NCBI GenBank assembly: GCA_014706295.1
Contig: JACSVZ010000042.1
Coordinates: 806,001-870,000 of the forward strand
DNA: 64,000 nt
Direction of reading: 5' to 3'
Origin: Lycocorax pyrrhopterus obiensis
Lineage: Eukaryota; Chordata; Aves; Passeriformes; Paradisaeidae
A program made the position numbers and the translations under genes. Positions 35,401 to 46,800 of this stretch are shown piece by piece. The notes below the pieces were generated by a model. The model did no database searches. It saw only the letters and a program-made list of their open reading frames with translations, and had not been told where the DNA came from. The first letter of the stretch is position 1, and each line of letters opens with the position of its first letter.

Positions 35401-37452
35401 CACCCACAGATCCGGGAGCAAAACCGCCAGGATGTGAAGTCAGCCGGGCCCCAGTCGCAGCTGCTGGCCAGTGTCATCGCCGAGACCAGCCGCAGCCCCG
35501 TATGGCATCCGTGTCACCCCATGTCCCCAGCCCTGTGACAGACACCCCGTGTCCCCAGCTTGGTATTCCCAGCCCATGTCACGCCATGTCCCCCATCACA
35601 GCTGCTGGCCAGTGTCATCACTGAGACCAGCTGGAGCCCTTTATGGCACCCGTGTCACCCTGTGTCCCCAGCCCATGACACCCCATGTCCCCCGTCACAG
35701 CTGCTGGCCAGTGTCATTGCTGGGACTAGACACGGTCCTGTCACCCCTGTACCCCATGTCCCCACTGTATCCCCAGGCCACTCTCACCCCATGTCACCTC
35801 TTGTCCCAAGCCCCACATCACCCCCCATGCCCAGCCCCAAGTACCCCTTCCCAGAGCAGCCAGCCTTTCCCTGGCTCCCCAGCATTCCATAGGTCCAGGG
35901 GCAGTGACGCCACTCCGAGGGCAGAGGGGACACTGCTCAGGGTGGGGGGGTTGACACAGCTCCAGAGGATGTGACACCTCTCCGGGGGTGTGACACCACT
36001 CTGGGCGTCTGTTTCAGTCCACTGAGAGCCACTTGGGGGATGCAGAGGCCAAGGAGGGCCAGGAAGAGGCTCCCCCCGAGCCAGAGCCCCCCAACCCCTT
36101 CAGCCAGCTCACGGACCAGGAGCTGGAGGAGTACAAGCAGGAGGTGGAGAGGAAGAAGCGCCTGCAGGGTAGGAGACACCACAAAGTCCCCAAACAGCCC
36201 CGGGTGGCACTGAGGGGACCCGGGGCCAGCGTGTCTCTCTGTGGCAGGCGAGAAGGACGCGGCAGCAGAGGAGAGTGGGGCTCCCCCACCAGAGCCACCC
36301 CCTCCGGAGCCCCCGGCGCCTGCGGAGCCCACGGAGGGTGAGTGGGGTGACGAGCACCCCAAAACGAGGGGTGGGGTCCCAGCGAGCAGCGGGAGTGGGG
36401 GGACAAGGGCGGCTGTGGCCAAACTGCGCTGAGACGCAGCTCGCTGCCACCTCGTGTCCCCCCGCCTGTCCCCGGGGGCTCTCTGCTCCAGAGGGGCCAA
36501 GCTCCAATGGGGATTCATGGCAGGAGGATGTGAGTGTCTGCCGGTGGCTTTGTGGGGTGCAGGGGACACCCTTGTCCCCCATCCCAGTCCTCACGCTCCG
36601 GCGGGTGCGATGTTCCCATTGTTCCAATCCACAGCGGGTGCCGGGGCGCGGCTCGGGGCTGCTGGCTCTGCCATGGTGTCTCGTGGTGTCTGTCTGTCTG
36701 TCTGTCTGTCTCCACAACGTCTCCTTTCTCTTTCCTCCCCGTGTGCCTGTCACCCAAGGAGTTATCCCTGAATCCCTGGCGCCGTAGTAAGTACGGAGAG
36801 GCCACCCCGGACGAGGGACATGGGCTCGGGGGGATCTTCGGTCTCCGTGGCCCACTCCAGCCTCATTCAGGGGAAATCCCTTAGGAAATCCTTTGGGGAA
36901 TCCCTCCTTGTTGTTGCTTCCTGCTTTTCCTGCTGCCTCTTCCCGGCTCTCCATCCCACATTGCTTGCCCCGCTGGGAGGGGGGAGGCTCAGGGAAGCGG
37001 TGCCTGTGGCAGGACAGGATCAAATCCCAGCGTTCTCCACCTGTGGAGGCCAAATCTTGCTCCTGCTCAGGTCCCACTGGAGATCTGGGGGATAAAACCC
37101 CCACAACACTGGTGCTGCTGCCCCAATTCCCTGTTCCCTCTCCCCTTCCCAAGGTGATAAGAAGGCCGATGGCGGCCAAGCCCCCCCTGATTCCACTGCC
37201 AAGAAGGAGCCACCAGCGGTGGTGAACGGGAAGGATGAAGAGCAAAGCACTGAGGAAAACCTTGGAAAAGGAGGGACAGACCGGACAACCCCCAACGCTG
37301 ACCAGGATGCCCCCAAGGAGAAGGAGACAGTGACCAGCAACCCCGTGTCCCCCGACGGTTCACCCTCCAAATCACCCTCCAAAAAGAAGAAGAAATTCCG
37401 GACCCCATCTTTCCTGAAAAAAGGCAAAAAGAAGGAAAAGATTGAATCTTGA
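29422..37452 (+). CDS. ADD2: Beta-adducin, membrane-skeleton protein
   Basis: Beta-adducin caps actin filaments and recruits spectrin at membrane-skeleton junctions. Coding exons: 29,422-29,595; 30,298-30,436; 31,004-31,155; 32,015-32,095; 32,172-32,321; 32,893-33,036; 33,118-33,216; 33,883-34,062; 34,157-34,414; 35,200-35,319; 35,410-35,499; 36,018-36,168; 36,248-36,337; 37,154-37,452. All junctions are AG/GT with matching phases, giving 708 aa (human 726). Landmarks: [20 protein letters not shown], the class II aldolase-like head (GERLMRC to the exon ending MRMLDNL), [14 protein letters not shown], and the neck and tail. The C-terminal MARCKS-like [18 protein letters not shown] contains the PKC-target serine and calmodulin-binding basic run. 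The start follows an in-frame CAG acceptor, so the 5' UTR exon lies upstream. The tail is Pro/Glu-rich and less conserved. Matches ADD2 better than ADD1 or ADD3. Confidence 0.96.
29860..30240. repeat. GCCACCAAGCTGGTGATG-type repeat in ADD2 intron
   Basis: Degenerate 18-30 bp units mixing CACCAAGC(T/C)(G/A)G, TGGTGATGCT and CACTGTGCC. It fills most of the intron between coding exons 1 and 2. Confidence 0.75.
30530..30910. repeat. CCACCAAACCTTTGGGA repeat in ADD2 intron
   Basis: Degenerate units of about 17-35 bp (CACCAAACCTTTGGGACC and variants) in the intron between coding exons 2 and 3. Confidence 0.8.
31156..32014. other. ADD2: ADD2 intron 3 with diverged repeats of the exon end
   Basis: G/T-rich intron. 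Its first 320 bp contains two diverged copies (about 31,225-31,280 and 31,398-31,460) of the preceding exon end and donor, recognisable from CTGGGCACA.CT..GACA and GTGAGCACCCCAAAAC. The rest is TTTTGGGG-rich without units I can define. Confidence 0.6.
33255..33790. repeat. ACTGAGCTGTGCCAGCTCTCAGCC minisatellite in ADD2
   Basis: About 535 bp in the intron between coding exons 7 and 8. The left part has about three near-identical 90 bp higher-order units (two related sub-units each); the right part is a simpler 45 bp unit with TCACTTCCATCACC. The near identity suggests recent, possibly polymorphic expansion. Confidence 0.95.
34615..35155. repeat. TTTATTGGGGTCTCCCCTCT minisatellite in ADD2
   Basis: About 540 bp of 35-50 bp units combining TTATTGGGGTCTC, CCTCTATG and CAAGATGCATTT in the intron between coding exons 9 and 10. 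Several units carry CTCTAT...ATTGGGGTC only. Confidence 0.93.
35458..35745 (+). repeat. ADD2: Tandem copies of an ADD2 exon end with its donor
   Basis: The last 42 nt of coding exon 11 ([14 protein letters not shown]) plus adjoining intron recurs at 35,599-35,660 and 35,698-35,745. The first extra copy would read [14 protein letters not shown] and is preceded by an AG, but its donor GTATGG has become TTATGG. The second copy is further decayed. These are non-functional exon-junction duplicates. Confidence 0.85.
36492..36786 (+). other. ADD2: Two candidate ADD2 microexons in the last intron
   Basis: 36,492-36,529 is 38 nt between CTCTGCTCCAG and GTGAGTG; 36,759-36,786 is 28 nt between a pyrimidine-rich acceptor ending CCCAAG and a perfect GTAAGT donor. 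The preceding coding exon ends in phase 1. The two together (66 nt, 22 codons) keep the frame into the last exon, and either alone breaks it. The predicted insert begins [14 protein letters not shown] do not recognise it from mammalian beta-adducin, so it is a splice prediction only. Confidence 0.4.
36690..36714. repeat. TGTC tetranucleotide repeat
   Basis: About five to six TGTC units between the two candidate microexons of ADD2. Confidence 0.85.
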
Positions 37453-39674
37453 GTCTCCCAAGGCCTCGCGCGTGGCCATCCCGGGGATCCCCGGGATCTC
37501 TGAGACCAGGAACGCCGGGGCGGGGGGCAGCTCCTGCCTCGTGCGTCTGGCCGAGGCGTGGCCCAAAACCCCCGGATTCTGGCTGTTTTCCGGGTCCTCC
37601 TGGCACAAGGCACCTCGTCCCCCTTGTCACCCGCCTCTGGAGGTGGCCACCGAGCTTAGAGAGACTGTGGTCCCTGTTTGGGGAAATTCCCGCTGCATCT
37701 CCCTCCCTGCTTTCACTCCTGGGCTCCAGCCCCTTCCCACCATGGGCCGAGGGTTGAATTTTCTCCACCAGAGCCCAGATCTGCTTGATTTGAGGAAGAA
37801 AAGGGTGTTTTGTGGTTATTTTCTTCACCTTCTGTTTCAAGCTCTGCTGGAATGGCACTGGCTTCATCCCCAGGGAAAACTGTCCATCGCTTCGCCAGGA
37901 GAATGGGATCGAGCTGAAGGCGGGGGATTGCTTTTCCTGAAGGAGAAGCTGAGGTTTTTCCTTCCCGGACTGTGATCTTCCTCTCGTTGGGCTAAAGATC
38001 CACGTCATCTCCTTCTCCTGGTACCCCCATCCCGTGTCTTCCCCACCCAAGGAAGAGCAGCAGGATTTCCCACCACTGGAAAAGCCCCCACCTCACTGCA
38101 CGACCCGCACCTGGGAAAATAGGGAAAAAAACCTCCGGGAATTGTCTGTGTTATTTAAAACTGAGCAAAACTCACTCACTAAGTGCTACTTCGGGATGAA
38201 CACACGCTGCCAATTCCCGCCGGCCTCCGCTCACAGCGACCCTGTCCACGTTGGATCCCTGCTTTTCCCAGCTCTGGATTCCCAGCACAAGTTCAATCCT
38301 TCCTGGCGTTCCCTTCCCTCCCAGCGTTACAACCTCCTGGCCAACCCCTTCCCGGGAAGAGCCCCAGCCATGCCGATGTTCCCCACGGCCCTTCCAGCGC
38401 TGGGATTTGGGGACAAACCAACGGGATCAGCCCCTCATCCTCCCAATTTCCTGGGGTGCTCACCCTGAGCCTTCCTGCATCCATGCAGTCCTGTCCAGGA
38501 GGTCTGGAATGCCCCAGAACCCCCCGTTTGTGGTTTCCTCACCCCATCAGGATTTTCCCATGTGCCATCACTGTGGTTTCAAACCTTTTCGCTGCTGTGA
38601 GACAGCTCATGGGGGTTGGATCCCCTCTGGAAGAGCGGGAAGCCCACGGCATGGGGGGGTGCAGGCAGGGATTGGGGCGCAGGAAATAGCAGAGAGACCC
38701 CCCCCCCCCAGACAGGGATCTTGCCAGAGCCCCATGGCCAACCTGAGCCTGGATTCTGGGGAGAGCCTCTGCCCCCCTGCCCAGTGTCCCCCCACAGGTC
38801 CCCATCTCCCTCCTGCAGGATGGGGGGGATCGAGGGGACACACTGAGCTCCTAAACCCCCTCTGCGCCCCCAGCCCTGTCACCAGGGGGGCTGTTCCTCA
38901 CTGCCACTGATTTTAAGGCTCTTTGAGGCCATTTTTGTCCCTGGGCCTGTTCCCCCTGGGTGACCCAGGGCAGCAGAGACAGCTGTGTCACCTCCCCGGG
39001 GTAGCACTGTCACACCTGGGGGCAATTCCTGAATGACAGCACTGCCACACCCCCAGCCCAACCCGGAGGCTCCTCTGGGGGTTTTGTCACCCCTTTGTCC
39101 CTGGGAGTCTGTCCCCAGGGCCTTCGTCACCCCTCTTTCCAAGGGACACTGGCTTAGCAGTGGGATTGATTTCCCCCTCCCATGAAATTCCCGGGAGTTT
39201 CAGGTAGGAAGGGACCCTGTGTCCCAGCAGGGACGAAGGCTCCAGTGCCACCATCATCACCATGATGAGGGTCCTGGCTGCGCAGCTGGAAGGAAACAGC
39301 CAAGATCCCATCCTGGGACCACCCTTTGGGCAATTCCCTCCCCCTCCCTCCCTGCCTCCCCCTCCCCTCGCTCCAGCAAGGCTCAGGGTCGGGGTCTCTC
39401 CAGGGGAAAGCAGGGAGGGGACAAATCCCTGATCCGGGGCCTCCCCATCTGCACCTCCCCTGGAAAACAGAGGCTGATCGCATGTTGGCACCGGGGAAGG
39501 GCGAGTCCAGCTGGACTCAGCACCCGTCCTCCCACCGGGGGCTGCCCAGGAGGGCCCCGGTGGCGGTGGCGGTGTTGAACCCCGCGGAATGCCACCGGGA
39601 GGAGGCCGGGATGTGGCATGTCCCCGCGTGTGACAATCGCGGCCGGGAGCGCATGGAACGCCGGTGTAAATAAA
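37453..39674 (+). other. ADD2: ADD2 3' UTR to AATAAA
   Basis: No new gene is seen for 2.2 kb after the ADD2 stop, until an AATAAA at 39,669-39,674. Mammalian ADD2 also has a long 3' UTR, so this is the likely transcript tail; earlier sites cannot be excluded. Confidence 0.5.
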
Positions 39675-40470
39675 CCCCGTGTTTGGCACCCGGCAGCGCT
39701 CGGAGACTGAGGGCGAGGGGCTGGGGTGGGGATGGAGGTGGCTGTGGGGATGAGATGGGAATGGAATGGGTCAGGGATGGAGGTGGAGAGGGGGGTGGAG
39801 CTGAGGGGGGGGTGGGATGGGTCGGGGATGGAGCTGGGGCTGGCACGGGGGTAGAGGTGGAAATGGGATGGGGATGTGGGGCTCAGGGTGAGGACGGGAG
39901 GGTGTCCTGGTTTAGGAATGGCACTCCCCAGTTCAGTGCCCTCACTGAGACGGCCCGGAGCCGCTGGCACTGGAGGTGCCGGACAGGGGGAAGGTTCCAG
40001 CAGCTTCTCAGAGAAGCCCCTCCTGAGCCCCCCACTACCAAACGCAGGCACAGCCGCAGACACGCTCGGACTCCAGGCTGCGCCGGGCGAGCCCCGGCTG
40101 AAACCGCGCCGGGCCGGCACCGGCCTGCGCCCGCCTGCTCGAAGCCGGGGCTCCGAACCGAGGATGCGGCTCCACCCGCGGGGACGGGACGGGGAAAGGA
40201 CGGGGCTGGAGAAGGGACGGGGCCGGGCCGAGCAGGACGCGGCGCTCCGGGCGCGCAGCGAGCGAGCAGCGGCCGGCGGAGGGGAACGGCCCCGCCTTCC
40301 CGCCCTCCCCTTCCTGCCCGCCCCTTCCTGCCGGCCCCTCGCTCTCCGGGCTGGGCGGGCTCCCAGGCGAGCGGCGGGAGCGGGCCGGTGCTGATGCGGT
40401 GCTGATCGGCTCGGCCCCGCTCCGGGCCATCGGCGCCGAGGGAGCCCCCGGGCAGGGCTGAGGCGCGGCC
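39675..40470. promoter_or_regulatory. SNRNP27: SNRNP27 upstream region and CpG-rich promoter
   Basis: It starts with a GGGATGGAGGTGG-type G-rich repeat (about 39,720-39,900). From about 40,040 it becomes a dense CpG island with GC boxes (CCCCGCC, GGGCGGG) and no TATA box, up to the SNRNP27 ATG. The start site is not placed. Confidence 0.55.
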
Positions 40471-42555
40471 ATGGGCCGCAGCCGCTCCCGGTCACCGCCG
40501 CGGCGGGGTGAGGGGGCAGCGGGGGGACGGAACCCCGGAGGGGACCCGGGGGACGGGGCACGGGGGGATCCGGGTGGAAGGGCCAGGCCCGGGGCTCCCC
40601 CAAACCCGCGGGCGGGGACTGAGGCCCTCAGGGCGGGGGGCGGCGGGGAGGCCCCGGTTCCTCGCTCTGGGAAGAGCAGAGACCCCCTCCCTCCTCATCC
40701 TTATCCTTCTCTTCTTCCTCCTCATCCTCCTTCCTCCTCATCCTTCTTTTTCTTTTCCTTCTCTCCTTCTCCTCGTCTTCCTCCTTCTTTTTCCTCCTCT
40801 TCTCCTCTTCCTCATCTCCTTTTCCTCCTGCTCTTCTCCCCATCCTCATCTTCTCCTCCTCTCCTCCTTCACCTCTCCTTCTCCGCTTCCTCTCCTCCCA
40901 CCCCTCTCCACCTTCCTCAGGTTTCTGGGGACCGTCACTCTGTAGCTGGATCTCCCCCTTCCTGGCTGACCCCCCCCCCGGGTGATTTCTCCCCGGATGA
41001 TTCCCCCCGCTCCAGGTGGAGCTTTTTCCTGCTGCTCTTTCCACTCCTGGGGGTGCCCGTAGGGGTCCCTCAGCCCAGAACTGTCCTGGGGGGTCAGGGA
41101 GGCGTGGGAGGGGCTGTCCCGGGGTCTCTGCTTGGGACCTGGGATTTTCTGCGGGGATTTCCTTTGGGAAGCGGGCAGGGAAGCAGGAGCTGACCCTTCC
41201 CCGGGCAGAGCGCCGGCGCTCGCGCTCCACGTCCCGGGACAGGGACAGGCGGCGGCGGGAGCGATCGCGGTCCCGGGACAGGGACAGGAGGAGGAGCCGG
41301 TCCCGCTCCCCACACCGGAGACGATCCAGGTGAGGGCAGGGACCATCCAGGTGAGGGTGGGGACTGTCCAGGTGAGGGAAGAGGCATCCACGTGAGGGCA
41401 GGGACACCAGCGTGGGGTGGGGACAGCTAGGTGAGGGCAGCGTGAGTGACCCGGGGACAATGGGAGCTCCAGATGGGAATTCCAGGTGGGAACTGCAGCC
41501 CCACCTCGTGTGCCCCAGCAGGTCCCCGCGCCGGCACCGCTCCAGCTCCTCGTCACCGGCGCGGCCCAAGGAGCGCCGGGATGAGGAGAAGAAGGAGCTC
41601 AAGGACTCCAAGAAGGAGCGGCAGATCACAGGTGAGGGGGGATTTTCCTCCCAGATGCCCCGTGGGGCCGGGACCAGCCCAGGAACATCGGGATTTTTGG
41701 GAATCCCAACCGGATTTTCTTCCCGCAGAGGAGGATTTGCAGGGCAAGACAGAGGAGGAGATTGAGATGATGAAGATGATGGGTTTTGCCTCCTTCGATA
41801 CCACCAAGGTGAGCGCAGGCCCGGGGCCACTCCCGTGGGCTGCGCTGTGTCACCTGCCCTGTTTGGGGATAATCCGTGGGATTTTGGGACATTTCTTCTC
41901 AGGGGAAGAAGGTGGACGGCGCTGCCAATGCCTACGCCATCAACGTGTCCCAGAAGAGGAAGTACAGGTGCGTGCCCCCTCCTTTGGGATAGAAGGGGGG
42001 TTTTGTTTTGTGAGGTAACTGTGGCCTCTGTCTCATGGTGATCCGGCTTCCAGGCCTTGGGAAAACGGGAATTTTGTGAGGTTTAGACACAAAAGCAGAG
42101 GTGAGAGTTCTCCAGATCCCCCTGGGAATGGGGAAATCAGGATGAGGAGTGAGGAGCACGTTAGGAACAGGTGGGATGTGCCCAGTGAGGCCTGAGCAGG
42201 ATGGGAGCAGCAGGAAGCGACGCTGTTCCCCTGGTTTATTCCCAAAAAACACCCAGCTTGTCAATTCTGTTCCCTTTCTGATGGGAGCCTGGGGGTAGAG
42301 CCAGGCGGTGCTGGTGGGATCCTCGCACAGCCCAGCCTCTGGAGCAGCTCCTCACTGGGAGCCTTCCTGCCCTTTTCTTGGTCAAGTCCATGCGGAACTG
42401 GGTTCCCTGTGGCCACTGAGCCCCGTTCCCAGCCTCCCCCAGGTATTTTGGTCCCGATTTCCCTGGATCCGGGGCTGACTCTGGTTCCATCCTCCCTCAG
42501 GCAATACATGAACAGAAAAGGAGGATTCAACAGGCCCCTGGATTTCATTGCCTGA
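40471..42555 (+). CDS. SNRNP27: U4/U6.U5 tri-snRNP 27 kDa protein
   Basis: An RS-domain component of the spliceosomal tri-snRNP. Exons: 40,471-40,507; 41,209-41,329; 41,522-41,631; 41,729-41,808; 41,903-41,967; 42,501-42,555. All have AG/GT borders and matching phases, giving 155 aa, the same as human. The N-terminal half is Arg/Ser-Arg/Asp repeats ([12 protein letters not shown], then [20 protein letters not shown]). The C-terminal half is the highly conserved [39 protein letters not shown] and the end [17 protein letters not shown]. The ATG sits just inside a CpG island. An AATAAA at 42,784-42,789 ends the transcript about 230 bp after the stop. Confidence 0.97.
40680..40920. repeat. TCCTCC-rich polypyrimidine stretch in SNRNP27 intron 1
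   Basis: About 240 bp of irregular CTT/CCTCAT pyrimidine sequence; the antisense frames through it are Lys/Glu/Arg artefacts. Confidence 0.85.
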
Positions 42556-42783
42556 CACTGGGACATGACTCCCATCACGGAAGGATTTCGCTTCCCTTCA
42601 CTCTCCTGGGTGGCTCTGATGCTGGATTCCAGTGGAATTTGGGTTATTCCCAACAAATCCCACGGCCAGAGCCGCCACGAGTTTCCGTTTCCCGGATTTT
42701 TGTTATTACTTTTTTTGTAAAAAAGGTCGGTTTCTGGCTGGGATTTTGCTGTGTTTTCCCTGTTTTTGGTGTGTTTCCCTGTT

Positions 42784-42789
42784 AATAAA
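42784..42789 (+). terminator. SNRNP27: SNRNP27 polyadenylation signal
   Basis: Canonical AATAAA about 230 bp downstream of the stop codon, followed by a T-rich element. Confidence 0.8.
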
Positions 42790-42904
42790 ACCCCAGATCT
42801 ATTTTTTCCTTTATTTTTTATCATTCAGAGATAAAGCAGGGCCTCAATTCCCCCTCACACAAATCCTTGGGAATTGACACTGTCTTAGTTTGACCCCTGA
42901 CCTG

Positions 42905-43430
42905 GGTGGGGGGGTCCCAGCTCTGTGGGGGTGTCTGTTCCTGTCCTAGGGACCCCCGTCCCTGTCAGGTTCCCGTTCCCCGGGGGGGAGTTCCCTGTCC
43001 GGGGGGGGTTCCCTGTCCTGGGGCATCTGTTCCTGCCCAGAGAGGCCCCCATTCCGGGGGGATCTGTCCCCATCCATGAGGGTCTGTCCCCGTTCCCGGG
43101 GGTCTCTCCCCATCCCGGGGTCCCTGTCCCTGGGGGTCTCTCCCCATTCCGGGGGGATCTGTCCCCATCCATGGGGGTCTGTCCCCGTTCCCGGGGGTCT
43201 GTCCCCATCCCGGGGTCCCTGTCCAGGGGGGTCTCTCCCCATCCCGGGGTCCATGTCCGGGGGGGTCTGTCCCCATCCATGGGGGTCTCTCCCCATCCTG
43301 GGGTCCATGTCCGGGGGGGGTCTGTCCCCATCCATGGGGGTCTGTCCCCGTTCCCGGGGGTCTCTCCCCATCCCGGGGTCTGTCCCCGTTCCCGGGGGTC
43401 TCTCCCCATCCCGGGGTCTGTCCGGGGGGG
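42905..43430. repeat. GGGGGTCTGTCCCCATCC minisatellite between SNRNP27 and MXD1
   Basis: About 525 bp of units near 24 bp (GGGGTCTCTCCCCATCCCGG, with variants TCTGTCCCCGTTCC and ATCCATGG) and higher-order pairing. It ends about 65 bp before the first MXD1 promoter CCAAT box. Confidence 0.95.
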
Positions 43431-43495
43431 TCCCCGCCGGCCTCACGTTGCCCCACGTAGCCGAGGCTCCGCCCCCTTCCCCGCTCGGCCTCGCC

Positions 43496-43754
43496 ATTGG
43501 CTGGGCGGCAGGAAGTGAGTCAGGGCAGCGCGTGCGGCCGGCGGGGCGGGGCCGGTCATGTGGGCGGGGCGTCGCGGGGGGTCGGACCAATGGTAGGAGG
43601 GCGTGGCGCTTTCGTCCAATAGCAGCGAGAGGGGGGCGTGTCCTCAGGCGCGGCCACCCCCCTCACGGCCGCTCGTGGAGACGCTGGGCGGGGCCTCCCC
43701 TTCACCTCCAATCAGCGGAGGCGCTGGGCGGGGCCTCCCTCAGCATCCGCCAAT
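43496..43754 (+). promoter_or_regulatory. MXD1: MXD1 promoter with five CCAAT boxes
   Basis: CCAAT pentamers at 43,587, 43,616, 43,708 and 43,750 and an inverted one at 43,496-43,500, interleaved with GGGCGGGG/GGGGCGTGG GC boxes. An 18 bp block, CGCTGGGCGGGGCCTCCC, is duplicated at about 43,682 and 43,720. TATA-less and CpG-rich. NF-Y and Sp1-family binding is the expected reading. Confidence 0.8.
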
Positions 43755-43864
43755 GAGCGGCGGCGGGGCGTGGCGCGCACGGGGTCTGGCGGAGCGGCCG
43801 CTCGGGGCGGGCAGAGGCCGCCGCGACCCCCCCGCCGCCGGTCGCGGCCCGTCCCGGCCCCGCC

Positions 43865-46800
43865 ATGGCCGCCCCCCCCCGCCTCGGCATCCAGATGCTG
43901 CTGGAGGCCGCCGAGTTCCTGGAGCGGCGGGAGCGAGGTACCCCCCGCGCCCCCCTCGGTGGCCCCGGTGCCCCCGGCCGGGCCCCGCGGTGACCCGCGC
44001 CCGCCGTTGTGTCTCCGCAGAAGCCGAGCACGGTTACGCCTCTCTGCGGCCCGGCGGGAAGGACGGGGAGGCCCCGCGGCGCCGCGCCAAGGCCCGGAGG
44101 AGCGGCGGCGGCGGCAGGTGACGGCAGCACCGGGCGGGGCGGGGGGAGCGGACCGAAAGGGCCCGGCCGTTGTAAGGCTGCGGGTCCCGCCTGGCCGGGA
44201 CGGGGGAGCGCTCGTCACCGTGCGGCCGGGCCCGGGGCGCCCCCGCTGTCACTGGGCGTGTGTGACGGGCCCGGGGGGGCTCCTGTGTCCCAGTGTCCGG
44301 GCCCGCCGAGGCCCCTGTTACTGGGCCTCTGGCTGGGCCGGGGTCACCGCCCCGGTCTCCGGGCTCTGGTGGAGCCCCGCTGTCACCGGGTGTGTGACAG
44401 GGCCGGGGGGACCCTCCTGTCGTGACGCTGCTCAGTCTCTGTTGAGGTCCCTCTGTCTCCAGGCGTGTGACAGGCCCGGGGGGCTCCTGTCCCCGGGTGT
44501 CCCGGCCCGGGGAGGCCCTGCTGTCACTGTGGCCGGGCCGGGGTGACCCTCCCCAGTCCCCGGGCTGTGGTAGCGGCCCCCCGCCATCACTGGGGGTGTC
44601 ACAAAGCCGGGGGCACCCCCCTGTCTCCAGGTGTTTGGGGTACAGGGAGGTCTTCCTGTCACTGGGTGTGTGACAGCAGTGGGGGACCCTCCTGTCATCA
44701 GGTGACCGGGCTCAGTGAGGTCCTGTTGTCCCTGGGTGTGTGACAGGACTGGGTGGGGCTCTGCTGTCACCAAAGTCCTCCTGTCACCGGGTGTGTGACA
44801 CCGTGGGTGGGACCTTTCTGTCCCTGGGTGACCAGCCCAGAGAGGTCCTGCTGTCACAGGGCCCTGGCAGGGCTGGAGGGGACCCTCCTGTCACCTCCTT
44901 AATTATCCACCCTGAAACCCACCCTGAGCCTCCCATTATCCCTCCTCGGTTGTTCCTCCCCCTTATCCCCCCCTGGTTGTTCCTCCCTCTTATTCCTCGC
45001 TGATTTTAAATTCTAAACCACCTTTTTTTCCGAGTTGAAGTTGGCTCCAAGCACCCACATTGAATTTCAGGAGCAAATCCCACCAACCTGGAGGCTTTAT
45101 TCCATTGCTTTAATAACCTTAAAATCACTTGAATCCTCGTGGCGGGGAAACCTTCAGCTGATTTTGGGAAGGGCTGGCTCCAGGACGTGCCCCCAGCCGA
45201 GGGGAAGCTGTGAGGGGCAGCAGGTCCATCCCAACACGTCACCGGTGCCGGATCGTGCCAGGGAGGAGCCAGGCCCTGATGGCACCACATCTGTCACTTC
45301 TTTCCTGGTTGGGAGCGATCCCGTCTGCGCGACGCCACGGCGGCCGACCTTTGGCAGCTGCCGGAACAAATCCACCTGGATTTGTCCGTTCTGTGATTCC
45401 CGGTGTCTCCCAGAGCCGGGGCGGCTCCGTGTCCGCCCACGCAGGCGTTTGGGGTGTCAGGAGCCCCTCGGGGGGCAGCTGAGGCCGCTGGGCTCGAATC
45501 AAACAGGCTCCAGGTGAATCCAGAGGCTTGTCCTGCCTGGACACGCTCAGGGTTTCCTTCTCAGAATATTTTGTTTGCTTCAGGCCAGTCTATTACGGTT
45601 TTCAGGAATAAAAAACATATTCCAAAGGGAAAGCTGGTGGTCAGCTGAGGTTTAAACTGGTGGGAATCATAATCAGTGACTCTGTGAGCACGAGATCGCT
45701 CTGGAGAGGATGTGGGAGCCACAGATGTGGGAGCTCCACCTGCCCCGGGGTGAAGCTGCCATCCCCTCTGTCCCTGTTTATTTTATCCAAAATTAAAAAC
45801 CATCGATTAATTCATATTTTTCTAAATACTGGTGATGGTGAATGCAAGCCAAAAGAGAAAACAACCATTCCAGGAAGGATCCAGGCGGAAGAGAGGATGG
45901 ATTTGTGATTAATGATTGTGGAGGTGATGGGAGCTTCACCTCTGCCCGTACCAGTGCTCGGGAAGTGTTTGGATAATTTAGGACCACGGAAAAAACTCCT
46001 AAGGCTGCAGCCCATGGCAACCCCTTGGTAAAGGGCTGGGTGTGAAACATACGGATTTATCCAGGAAAAAATTTAATGGAGCGACTGCACGGGAGCCGGA
46101 GAGCTGAGCCCTTCCATTGTGCCGTTGGAGTGGGAAGTGTCTCTGCTGCGATAAAACCTTTCTGGAGATGTGGGACATGTGGCCCCGATATTGCCAGAAA
46201 GCCAACAGAGCCGCTGGAGCAGGGCGATCCATCAGGAAAGGCTGCTGGAAAGGCGAGGGAGACCTCGGAGAGCATCTCCCACTACTGTGGTGGTGACATC
46301 CCTCATTTTCCCCTTGGTCCATCCCTCGTTTTCCCTTCAGTGGCATCCCTTGTTTTTCCAGCACTCCCAGATCCCGTGGGGCCCTCCCCCTCCAAACAGC
46401 CTGTGGGTTATTCCCACATTTATGTTTTCAGGCACGTAACAGCATTTTTCCCAAGTTAGCGTGGAGCTTCTTGAGGCCTCTGGAGGTTTTAGGAAGTCAG
46501 TAGGCAGGGAGGCTGCTCTTCCCTGAGCACCATTCCTGGGAGCACGAGCAGCGTGGCCTCCTGTGGCTTCTTTCCTTGATTTCAGTGGAGGGAAAATCAG
46601 TCACAGTTTGTGTTTTCCACCTTTTCCCAGCTCCATGGACATTCGAAGTTTCAGTCCTGAGCCAGTTTGGGAATCCTGGAGTCAGACACGACCACTCGGA
46701 TGCTGCCCAGTGCCAGGATGGAGCAACTTCCCAGCATTGATACCACTGTTAATCCAATCCCAGCTCTAAATTTGAGTCTCTGGATAAAAATCCCATTTTA

